From positions 1-8,544 of the forward strand of contig CAYIGH010000037.1 in the NCBI GenBank assembly GCA_964362915.1: a stretch of DNA of 8,544 nucleotides, in the 5' to 3' direction. Below, piece after piece: positions 1 to 5,994 of this stretch. Made by a program: the position numbers and the translations under genes. Each line of letters starts with the position of its first letter. Within the stretch, counting starts at the first letter, position 1. The DNA comes from JAUSIK01 sp964362915. GTDB taxonomy: Archaea > Nanobdellota > Nanobdellia > Pacearchaeales > GW2011-AR1. The notes beneath the pieces were generated by a model. It did no database searches, was not told the origin of the DNA, and was given only the letters and a program-made list of their open reading frames with translations.

Positions 1-875
1 ATTTTATCTTTAAACTCTTCAAATTTTTTATTATCATATTCCAATATTGTAAGTTCGCTTATTTTTTCATCACTTTTGAAAAATTTATTTTCCTTAAGGA
101 GAGTTAATTTATCCTTAATGAGTTTGCTAAGTTCTCTTTTTATTAAAAAAGAATTTCTTATTTTTTCAACAACCTCTTTAGTATTTACCTTAAGAGAATC
201 TTCGATTAAAAACAAATCAAATAAGTCTCTTTCTTGAAGTCCATTCCTAGTCAAGACTGCCCTATACTTTTCTAAAGTAATTTCCTTTATTGAATAACAT
301 AACACATTGAAATTTTTATAAGACAAATTCAAAGTGAACATCAGCTTTTGAGAATCAAAGAAGTCAGTTATTGCTTTAACAGATACTTCTTGTGGAGGAT
401 CTATTATTTTTTCAACGAAATTTATTTCTACTTTCATATATTGACTTTTAGAATAATAAATCCTAAAAGTATAAACTGCTCTTCCGTGAAGGATTGTGCA
501 AAATTTAGTGTTGCTTCTATCAGTACTAAATTCTAAGTCTAAAGCATCTGCAACTTCTTTCAACTTTGGAGCAAAGTAATCGATAAACTCTTTTATCTTT
601 CTTTCACGATTTGCTCTTGTCAGCTCTCTCAATGAATTTGAATTTTTATGCACAAAATCCAAATCTTCTGAAAATCTATGATATTTTAGGTAATTTCTTG
701 AAAGCAGTGTTCCTCCCTTAAAAATCAGCTCTTTTCCTAAGCCAAACTTTTCAAATTCAGCCAAAATAAGGGTTAAAAGAAGGTCTTTCTTTATGATTTC
801 ATCAGCAAGGCTAATCTTCAGATTTTGCTTTATTTCTGAGGCATACTTTTCAAGGTTTATTTCTTTCCAACCCAT
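1..875 (-). CDS. AbiEii-type nucleotidyltransferase toxin (type IV TA), 3' end cut by window edge
   Basis: Open minus-strand frame from ATG at 875 to the window edge, 291 codons with no stop, so the gene is partial at its C-terminus. The family is the AbiEii/AbiGii nucleotidyltransferase toxins of DNA polymerase beta fold, which transfer nucleotides to RNA targets and are neutralised by AbiEi. Visible motifs: KGGTLLS (residues 53-59), FSEDLDF with the metal-binding pair D71 and D73 (68-74), a third acidic strand KVEINF (148-153, E150), and the C-terminal family motif running from LEKYRAVLTR (201-210) to RDLFDL (216-221). Family members are usually about 270-320 residues, so only a short tail is probably missing. 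The start overlaps the end of the antitoxin gene by 19 bases, which fits translational coupling. No in-frame ATG lies further upstream in the overlap. The family call is firm; the target is unknown and activity is inferred from intact motifs. Confidence 0.9.
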   Translation of the reverse strand, partial: MGWKEINLEKYASEIKQNLKISLADEIIKKDLLLTLILAEFEKFGLGKELIFKGGTLLSRNYLKYHRFSEDLDFVHKNSNSLRELTRANRERKIKEFIDYFAPKLKEVADALDLEFSTDRSNTKFCTILHGRAVYTFRIYYSKSQYMKVEINFVEKIIDPPQEVSVKAITDFFDSQKLMFTLNLSYKNFNVLCYSIKEITLEKYRAVLTRNGLQERDLFDLFLIEDSLKVNTKEVVEKIRNSFLIKRELSKLIKDKLTLLKENKFFKSDEKISELTILEYDNKKFEEFKDK

Positions 876-1447
876 TTTGGATATCTCTTTAGATATTTTT
901 GAGTGTTTTTTACTTTTATTAAATTATTAGTTTCTTTAAAGTAAACTCTGTCAATATATGTTTTCGCAGGATCAGAATAAGAGTATTCAATATTATGATT
1001 CGTTCTCGCAGTTTTTAATCCAAAAATAAGATTTTCTTTAGTCTTAAAGAATTTAACTTTAAGTCCGAATACTCTTTTAATTCCGCTGAACTTTGTATTA
1101 ACAATAGAAATTTGATTTGGGGTTTGCCATTTTTTGCCTTGTAGATATAGTGCATATCCTAGACCAGCATACCACTTAATTTCTAATTTGTTTAAAGCCA
1201 TAAACACTATCTCTTTATCCTCGAATTCAGAGAATTTTCTATTTCTTTCATCAAATGTGTTAATATAATACAAACCTGAAAGGATTCTTCTTATGCATCT
1301 CTGTCTTGATAAGTATTTTAGCAAGTCTGCCTTTTTTTTATCATTAAATTTCTTTTCATATTCTTTTATAATTCCAGTTATCTCTGTTTTTGAGAGTATT
1401 TTGCCTCTATTAAGCAATGTCTCATATATAGTATTTTTAGCTTTCAT
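857..1447 (-). CDS. AbiEi-type antitoxin / winged-helix transcriptional regulator
   Basis: A 196-residue protein when started at ATG 1447. The N-terminal region (about 5-60: ILSKTEI, then KKADLLKYLSRQ and RRILSGLYYI) has the winged-helix pattern of AbiEi antitoxins: a helix-turn-helix, then an arginine-rich wing and the G-L-Y-Y-I strand. The rest is a basic alpha/beta domain containing WYAGLGYALYLQG, matching the substrate-like part of AbiEi proteins. In characterised AbiE systems this protein represses its own promoter and counteracts the toxin. The frame extends 7 codons upstream to a TTG at 1468, but that codon abuts the TATA element (1469-1477), while ATG 1447 lies 26 bases from the TATA centre, as expected for a leaderless archaeal mRNA. 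The gene order antitoxin then toxin, with a 19-base overlap, is typical of abiE operons and is the main support for the function, since this family diverges strongly. Confidence 0.78.
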   Translation of the reverse strand: MKAKNTIYETLLNRGKILSKTEITGIIKEYEKKFNDKKKADLLKYLSRQRCIRRILSGLYYINTFDERNRKFSEFEDKEIVFMALNKLEIKWYAGLGYALYLQGKKWQTPNQISIVNTKFSGIKRVFGLKVKFFKTKENLIFGLKTARTNHNIEYSYSDPAKTYIDRVYFKETNNLIKVKNTQKYLKRYPKWVGKK

Positions 1448-1468
1448 AAATACCTTAATAAACAGCAA

Positions 1469-1477
1469 TATATAAAT
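1469..1477 (-). promoter_or_regulatory. Archaeal TATA box of the AbiE operon
   Basis: On the minus strand this reads ATTTATATA. Its centre is about 26 bases before ATG 1447, so transcription should start at or next to the initiation codon. This decides the antitoxin start against the upstream TTG at 1468. Confidence 0.6.
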
Positions 1478-1499
1478 CTTTCTTCTGTTTCAAAAAGTG

Positions 1500-1821
1500 C
1501 TATATTATAGCAATTTTAGGAATAAGCTTAATTGTGGTATTTCCCTTAGTATCTAATCTCATAACCTTTTTCCTATTGGATTTTTTGCCTTTTTTAGTAG
1601 TTATTACTGCTATTGGGACAGAATGCTTTGAATAAAGGACTAGATAGATTATTTCAAGAATGCCTAAAGTGTTGATTATTATTAATAATACGAACCATAT
1701 TGGTTGATTTAATCTTGCTGATCCCATAACGCAAGCCCTTTCCAGATTAATGTCCATACTATCAAAACAATTAGAATTTCTGGGGAAATGTTTAATTGTT
1801 CGCTAACGTATTTAATACCAT
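1500..1821 (-). pseudogene. DUF5652-like small membrane protein, reading frame broken twice
   Basis: Three frames on the minus strand each hold a consecutive part of what looks like one protein. ATG 1821 lies 25 bases after a TATA element. The next frame, from 1819, encodes G-I-K-Y-V-S-E-Q and then ILIVLIVWTLIWKGLALW, ending at TGG 1726-1724. The third frame, from 1724, continues G-S-A-R-L-N-Q-P-I-W-F, then a hydrophobic segment with INTLGILEIIYL, a basic tail and a TAG at 1500. W-K-G-x-A-L-W followed by W-F-x-x-L-L-x-x-N-T-x-G-I-L-x-I-I-Y is the signature I associate with DUF5652, a two-helix membrane family of unknown function. Each junction would be restored by one extra G (ATGGT to ATGGGT; TTATGGGATC with a fourth G). 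The frame opening at ATG 1757 gives an 85-residue protein that lacks the first half and should not be taken as the gene. It is either a real pseudogene or a pair of G-run undercalls in the assembly. Confidence 0.68.
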
Positions 1822-1840
1822 TATTATTGAAAGAATTTAG

Positions 1841-1850
1841 TAATTATAAA
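1841..1850 (-). promoter_or_regulatory. TATA box of the broken DUF5652-like gene
   Basis: The minus strand reads TTTATAATTA, centred about 25 bases before ATG 1821. This is the same spacing as at the intact leaderless genes in the window and supports 1821 as the original start codon. Confidence 0.5.
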
Positions 1851-1953
1851 GATTTTGGACAAATAGATTTTATAAATTAATTTTTATCACTATAAAAATA
1901 AGACTTGGAAATTTTTGTTTGTTGCCGACGGGAAAAAAATTTGTATAGAAATG

Positions 1954-1961
1954 TTTAAATA
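1954..1961 (+). promoter_or_regulatory. TATA box of the nrdR-nrdJ operon
   Basis: TTTAAATA preceded by a purine-rich AGAAATG that could be the BRE. A start site 25-27 bases on would fall near 1984, giving a leader of about 70 bases, unlike the leaderless genes around it. An AT-rich stretch at 1970-1987 could hold an alternative TATA element, so the exact start is uncertain. Confidence 0.5.
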
Positions 1962-1985
1962 GGAAGATGAATAAAAATTAATAAA

Positions 1986-2001
1986 ATACAATAGATTGTG
2001 T
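1986..2001 (+). promoter_or_regulatory. NrdR box 1
   Basis: ATACAATAGATTGTGT differs from box 2 at one base in its left arm. The right arm ATTGTGT is perfect. It begins at or just after the predicted transcription start, so bound NrdR would block polymerase entry or escape. Confidence 0.8.
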
Positions 2002-2048
2002 TGAAAAAGATAAAAAACACAATAGATTGTGTTGAAAAAGATAAAAAA
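1988..2048 (+). repeat. Perfect 30-bp tandem direct repeat, period 31, carrying the NrdR boxes
   Basis: Copy 1 is 1988-2017 and copy 2 is 2019-2048; the 30 bases are identical, separated by a single C at 2018. Each copy holds most of one NrdR palindrome plus the same A-rich spacer. The period is close to three turns of B-DNA. There are only two copies, the unit is internally palindromic, and no cas genes are nearby, so this is an operator duplication rather than a CRISPR array. Confidence 0.97.
2017..2032 (+). promoter_or_regulatory. NrdR box 2
   Basis: ACACAATAGATTGTGT is an inverted repeat, ACACAAT and ATTGTGT around a two-base centre. It matches the published bacterial NrdR-box consensus, roughly acaCwAtATaTwGtgt, at all but one position as I recall that consensus. 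Its centre is 31 bp from box 1. Bacterial NrdR boxes also occur as pairs about three helical turns apart. It lies upstream of nrdR and nrdJ, exactly the expected regulon. Confidence 0.87.
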
Positions 2049-2056
2049 GTGATGAT

Positions 2057-2500
2057 ATGCTCTGTCCGTACTGCCTCCATCAAGAAAGCAAGGTTATGGA
2101 TAAAAGAGATGCTAATGAAATAACGCGCAGGAGGAGAGAATGTTTAAAGTGCGCAAAACGCTTTAATACAAGAGAAATTGTTGAAAGAGCTGAACTTCGC
2201 GTTATAAAAAAAGACGGCAGAAGAGAGGAATTTGACAGAGAAAAGATAAAAATGGGCATATTGCGGGCATGTGAGAAGAGGCCTGTTAGTGATGAGGTAA
2301 TAGAAAAAATGGTGGGAAGAATAGAAGAGAAGGTGAGAAAAAAAGGCGATAATGTAAAGACAAGTCTTATTGGTGAGATTATAGTGCGGGAATTAAAGAA
2401 AATAGATAAGGTTGCCTATATCAGATTTGCTTCTGTTTACAAAGATTTCGCTGATCTTGATGATTTTAAGAAAGAGATAAGGGGGTTAATTACAAAGTAA
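2057..2500 (+). CDS. nrdR: Transcriptional repressor NrdR
   Basis: A 147-residue protein, close to the usual 150-160. NrdR senses the ATP/dATP balance through an ATP-cone and represses ribonucleotide reductase genes by binding paired NrdR boxes. The N-terminal zinc ribbon has C3, C6, C29 and C32, with the DNA-contacting stretch ITRRRREC before the second pair; the loop between the Cys pairs is about two residues shorter than in typical bacterial NrdR. The ATP-cone spans about 47-135, opening with VIKKDGRREEFDREKI and ending with the family signature YIRFASVYKDF. A GTGAT at 2049-2053 is a weak Shine-Dalgarno match three bases before ATG 2057. The reductase gene follows after 47 bases, and two NrdR boxes lie in the leader, so autoregulation of a two-gene operon is likely. 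NrdR is widespread in bacteria and uncommon in archaea, which suggests acquisition by transfer (inference). Confidence 0.96.
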   Translation: MLCPYCLHQESKVMDKRDANEITRRRRECLKCAKRFNTREIVERAELRVIKKDGRREEFDREKIKMGILRACEKRPVSDEVIEKMVGRIEEKVRKKGDNVKTSLIGEIIVRELKKIDKVAYIRFASVYKDFADLDDFKKEIRGLITK

Positions 2501-2539
2501 ATACAATAAACTATTAATAAAAATCATGTTTATAAAAAA

Positions 2540-2544
2540 GAGGG
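2540..2544 (+). promoter_or_regulatory. Ribosome binding site of the reductase gene
   Basis: GAGGG, three bases before ATG 2548, is the clearest Shine-Dalgarno sequence in the window. It fits an internal gene of an operon in a genome whose first genes are mostly leaderless, and supports the start at 2548. Confidence 0.5.
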
Positions 2545-2547
2545 AAA

Positions 2548-5463
2548 ATGGTAAACAGTTATAATAATGGGAATGGGGCAAATGGTAATGGGCACAATGG
2601 TGATAGCTATGGGAATGGAATTTATGAAAAAAAGAGCTTATTTACGCAGAAAGTAGATGGTTCTTTAAAGATACCTGTGAAAATGGACAGATATTTTACT
2701 CAAGATGATAGAAGTCCTTTTATGTTTGATATGAATGGAATGCCTCTTAAATGGCTTTCTGAGGATGTTAGTGTAACAGATGATATGGGCAAGGTTATTT
2801 ACACCCAGCCAAATGTGAAGAGGCCTGATTTTTGGAGTTCACTAGCAATAAAAGTTGTGGCCAGCAAATATTTCTGGGGAGATCAGGTAAAAAGCGAGAG
2901 GGAAAATAGTGCGGAACAATTAATTGGAAGGGTTTCTAGATTTATTGGAAGACAAGCATTAAAACCGGGTTATTTTGATGAAAATAAAAGCAAGATCTTG
3001 CAGGACGAGATAGCAGCTATTTGTTTAAACCAACTATGTGTTTTTAATTCTCCTGTTTGGTTTAATGCAGGAATTAATGAATATAATCTCGAAGCTGGAG
3101 GGGTTTCTGTATATATATGGGACGAAAAGACAAAAAGTGTGATTAGAGCAAATAAAAGAATGGACAGACCACAATGTTCTGCATGCTTTATTTTAAGCAT
3201 AGAGGATAATATGGATTCTATTATGGCTGTTCAAGTTGCTGAGGCAAACTTGTTTAAGGCAGGATCTGGAACAGGAACAAATAGGTCGCCATTAAGAAGC
3301 TCAAGAGAAAAATTAACAGGAGGAGGAAGAGCTTCTGGACCTGTAAGCTTTATGAAAGGATATGATGCTTATGCTGGAATTATTAAATCTGGAGGGAAAA
3401 CGAGAAGAGCTGCAAAGATGGAGATATTAAATGTTGACCATCCTGACATACTTGAATTTATTAACGCTAAACAAAATGAAGAAAAAAAAGCATGGGCTTT
3501 AATTGAGCAGGGCTATGCAGGAGGAATGAATGGGGATGCTTACGGCAGTATTGCTTTCCAGAATTGCAATATGTCTATTCGTGTAACTGATGATTTTATG
3601 AATTCTGTTAAAAAAAATGGAGAATGGCAGACTAGATTTGTAAAAAATGGCGAAATTTGTGAAAAATTTAAAGCGGGAGATATCTTGAATAAAATTGCTG
3701 AAGGAACATGGATTTGCGGAGATCCGGGGATACAATGTGATGATGTTATTCAAAAGTATCATACATGTAAAAATTCTGGAAGGATAAATGCAACTAATCC
3801 ATGCAGTGAATTCATTTTTCTTGATGATACAGCATGTAATTTAGCATCAATAAATTTAATGAAATTCAGAACAGAGGAAGGGGGGTTTAATGCAGAAAGT
3901 TTAAAGAAAGTTGTAAAATACTTTATTACAGCTATGGAGATAATAGTTGATGGCGCCAGTTATCCGACAGAAAAAATAACTAAAAGGTCTCATGAGTTTA
4001 GACCGCTTGGATTGGGATATGCTAATTTAGGTGCGTTGTTAATGAGTTTTGGTTTGCCGTATGATTCTGATGAAGGAAGGGCTGTTGCAGCAGCCATAAC
4101 TGCTATTATGTGCGGAGAGGCCTATAAGACAAGCGCTGAATTGGCAAGGGCTGTTGGGCCATTCCCAGGATTTATGGAAAATAGAGAATCTATGCTAGAA
4201 GTTATAAAGATGCATAGGGACCATGTAAGAGGGATAAATGTTGAAAAGATCCCTGTTGATTTAAGAGATTTAGTTAATGTGGCATGGGATTGCTGGACTG
4301 AGGCTCTTGAATTAGGCGAGATTTATGGATTTAGAAATGCCCAAGCAACAGTATTGGCTCCGACAGGAACTATAAGTTTCATGATGGATTGTGACACCAC
4401 TGGAATTGAGCCAGACATAGCTCTTGTTAAATACAAGGTTTTGAGCGGAGGAGGAATGTTAAAGATTGTCAATAAATCTGTTCCTCTTGCCTTGCAAAGA
4501 ATAGGTTATAATGAATTACAAATTAGTGATATTGTTAAATATATTGATGCGAATGATACAATTGAAGGGGCGCCGCATTTAAGGGCTGAGCATTTGGCTA
4601 TTTTTGATTGTGCATTTAAACCTGCTAAAGGCAGTAGGTCGATAAATTATAAAGCTCATATTGATATGATGGCTGTAACGCAGCCTTTTGTTTCTGGAGC
4701 TATAAGCAAAACAATTAATATGCCTGAGAGCTCTAGTATTGAGGATATTGCCAATGCTTATATTTATGCTTGGGAAAGAAAATTGAAGGCTGTTGCAATT
4801 TATAGGGAAAATAGCAAAAGAAGCCAACCATTGAATACTAGAAGGACTGAGGGCGAGATTGTAAAAAAGAACAATGAAGAGAAAATTATGATAAGGGAAA
4901 GAATACCTCTGCCACAAACAAGGAGATCTATCACCCATAAGTTTGAAATTGCTGGACATAGCGGTTATTTGACAATTGGATTATATGATGATGGTAGGCC
5001 TGGGGAGATTTTTGTTACAATGGCTAAACAGGGCTCAACTATTAGAGGGTTAATGGACGCATGGGCTCGTTCTATATCTTTAAATTTACAGTATGGTGCG
5101 AGTGTAAATGATTTATTTGGGAAATTCAGGCATCAAAAGTTTGAGCCTGCGGGATTTGTAAGAAATGATGGCGGTGAAGGGACCCTTGCTGAAAAGATTA
5201 AACCGATAAGAACTGCTTCATCAATTGTAGATTATGTCTCCCAATTTATGCTTAATAATTTTGGGGGTGGTTCTGCTGTGGTTAAAGTGGAAATTGAAGA
5301 GGCGTTAGATGAGGATAATTTAGAGGAGCAGGCTATATTGAGTGAGTTTGGAAATGAGGGTTTGGTCTGTTCTTTGTGCGGTGGGCCTGCAAAAAGAATT
5401 GGCAACTGCGCTGTGAGATGTACAAGCTGCAATCAGACGATGAGAAATGGTTGTGGTGAATAA
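2548..5463 (+). CDS. nrdJ: Adenosylcobalamin-dependent (class II) ribonucleoside-diphosphate reductase
   Basis: A 971-residue enzyme that reduces ribonucleotides to deoxyribonucleotides using a B12-derived thiyl radical, with no oxygen requirement. The 10-stranded barrel core spans about 80-760. QCSACF (209-214) carries the first redox cysteine, probably C213; N417-P-C419-S-E421 is the catalytic Asn/Cys/Glu set; C430 in TACNLASINL is the second redox cysteine, 11 residues after C419 as in the Thermotoga enzyme; APTGTI (604-609) is the conserved phosphate-site loop. A linker leads to a TSCPD domain (about 785-895, from RERIPLPQTRR) and a C-terminal zinc ribbon (C941, C944, C958, C961) with further cysteines C954 and C969 that may relay electrons. 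There is no N-terminal ATP-cone; instead residues 3-24 are a low-complexity Asn/Gly tract. It is probably co-transcribed with nrdR and controlled by the upstream NrdR boxes. The thioredoxin at 7480 is a plausible reductant. Confidence 0.97.
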   Translation: MVNSYNNGNGANGNGHNGDSYGNGIYEKKSLFTQKVDGSLKIPVKMDRYFTQDDRSPFMFDMNGMPLKWLSEDVSVTDDMGKVIYTQPNVKRPDFWSSLAIKVVASKYFWGDQVKSERENSAEQLIGRVSRFIGRQALKPGYFDENKSKILQDEIAAICLNQLCVFNSPVWFNAGINEYNLEAGGVSVYIWDEKTKSVIRANKRMDRPQCSACFILSIEDNMDSIMAVQVAEANLFKAGSGTGTNRSPLRSSREKLTGGGRASGPVSFMKGYDAYAGIIKSGGKTRRAAKMEILNVDHPDILEFINAKQNEEKKAWALIEQGYAGGMNGDAYGSIAFQNCNMSIRVTDDFMNSVKKNGEWQTRFVKNGEICEKFKAGDILNKIAEGTWICGDPGIQCDDVIQKYHTCKNSGRINATNPCSEFIFLDDTACNLASINLMKFRTEEGGFNAESLKKVVKYFITAMEIIVDGASYPTEKITKRSHEFRPLGLGYANLGALLMSFGLPYDSDEGRAVAAAITAIMCGEAYKTSAELARAVGPFPGFMENRESMLEVIKMHRDHVRGINVEKIPVDLRDLVNVAWDCWTEALELGEIYGFRNAQATVLAPTGTISFMMDCDTTGIEPDIALVKYKVLSGGGMLKIVNKSVPLALQRIGYNELQISDIVKYIDANDTIEGAPHLRAEHLAIFDCAFKPAKGSRSINYKAHIDMMAVTQPFVSGAISKTINMPESSSIEDIANAYIYAWERKLKAVAIYRENSKRSQPLNTRRTEGEIVKKNNEEKIMIRERIPLPQTRRSITHKFEIAGHSGYLTIGLYDDGRPGEIFVTMAKQGSTIRGLMDAWARSISLNLQYGASVNDLFGKFRHQKFEPAGFVRNDGGEGTLAEKIKPIRTASSIVDYVSQFMLNNFGGGSAVVKVEIEEALDEDNLEEQAILSEFGNEGLVCSLCGGPAKRIGNCAVRCTSCNQTMRNGCGE

Positions 5464-5522
5464 GAGACAATGTATTTTTTATTGTAGTATCTTTTGATTT
5501 TTGAGTTTTCTGGAAAGAAAAT
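5464..5522 (+). terminator. T-rich convergent region after nrdJ
   Basis: The gap between two converging genes contains several T-runs on the plus strand, the longest inside a weak 5-bp stem (ACAAT 5467-5471 with ATTGT 5481-5485). Archaeal transcription ends at T-runs, so this is the likely end of the nrdR-nrdJ transcript. No strong hairpin is present. Confidence 0.45.
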
Positions 5523-5948
5523 TCATTGTGCCATCCTTAATTTTCTGTAAGCTTTTTCCAAATCTTCATGATAAAAAAATCTTCTATTAATCCTTTTTAT
5601 TTTTGACTTAATACTACCAATTGGCTTTTTGCCTTTTCTTCTGAATATTATGCTGTCCTGCAGACCCTCTTCTTGCATTACTTCATACATAACTTCTAAA
5701 TTTGTTTTGCAATGTAAATATTTCTCATTATAGGATACAGGATCTAAAAGTATATTTGCAAGTTTATCTTTACTTTTTTCTAATTGTGTCTCTAGGGTTT
5801 TCATATCTCCGATATATTCTATTCTATCTCTTCTAATAAGAAAATTATTGATGCTTGAATTATTAGATTCATTATCTAAGATAAAAAACTGGGGAAAATA
5901 ATCTAGATATTCGTAGGAACATAAATAATACTTTTTCGTATCTTCCAT
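5523..5948 (-). CDS. Hypothetical protein, 141 residues
   Basis: I do not recognise this protein. It has no signal peptide or membrane segment. The N-terminal third (about 1-48) is aromatic and Asn-rich (YYLCSYEYLDYFPQFFIL), residues about 48-68 form a charged, possibly coiled-coil helix (METLET-like pattern with KSKDKLAN), and the C-terminal 45 residues are very basic (RRKGKKPIGSIKSKIKRINRRFF), which could mean nucleic-acid binding, although that is only composition. ATG 5948 lies 25 bases after a TATA element, so the start is well supported and the gene looks leaderless. It converges with nrdJ and sits 46 bases downstream of the glycosylase gene on the same strand, but with its own promoter. 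Its codon use matches its neighbours. It is probably a lineage-restricted real gene. Confidence 0.7.
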   Translation of the reverse strand: MEDTKKYYLCSYEYLDYFPQFFILDNESNNSSINNFLIRRDRIEYIGDMKTLETQLEKSKDKLANILLDPVSYNEKYLHCKTNLEVMYEVMQEEGLQDSIIFRRKGKKPIGSIKSKIKRINRRFFYHEDLEKAYRKLRMAQ

Positions 5949-5968
5949 ATAATCAATTAAAACTCTCT

Positions 5969-5978
5969 ATTTATAAGA
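5969..5978 (-). promoter_or_regulatory. TATA box of the 141-residue gene
   Basis: The minus strand reads CTTATAAATA, centred about 25 bases before ATG 5948, giving a leaderless mRNA. It lies in the 46-base gap after the glycosylase stop codon. Confidence 0.55.
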
Positions 5979-5994
5979 TTTTAGTTTGGGGAAA

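Noticed and set aside
348..536. 62-codon plus-strand open frame
   Set aside because: It lies antisense inside the AbiEii toxin gene, with AT-biased Phe/Tyr/Ile-rich composition and no promoter.
857..1468. Longer AbiEi antitoxin starting at TTG 1468
   Set aside because: The codon abuts the TATA element, so it would lie upstream of the transcription start; ATG 1447 has correct leaderless spacing.
1293..1475. 60-codon plus-strand open frame
   Set aside because: Antisense to the AbiEi antitoxin gene; a hydrophobic shadow with no independent support.
1500..1757. Stand-alone 85-residue membrane protein starting at ATG 1757
   Set aside because: The overlapping frame upstream encodes the conserved W-K-G-L-A-L-W part that should precede it, and the promoter is placed for ATG 1821, so this frame is only the downstream part of a broken gene.
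1909..1942. Inverted repeat AAATTTTT / AAAAATTT around a GC-richer GCCGACGGG loop, considered as a small RNA or terminator
   Set aside because: The arms are only A and T in an AT-rich background, and the loop shows no pairing that I can support; it may be chance.
1988..2048. Possible start of a CRISPR array (30-bp perfect repeats)
   Set aside because: Only two copies with a one-base gap, no spacers, no cas genes, and each unit contains a good NrdR palindrome directly before nrdR.
2501..2547. Separate promoter for nrdJ (TTTATAAA at 2529-2536)
   Set aside because: It is too close to ATG 2548 for a start site before the codon, and there is a Shine-Dalgarno site, so co-transcription with nrdR is the simpler reading.
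4579..4959. 126-codon minus-strand open frame, and shorter ones at 2970-3200, 3499-3762 and 5232-5432
   Set aside because: All lie antisense within nrdJ, whose motifs confirm the plus-strand frame; none resembles a protein family or has a promoter.
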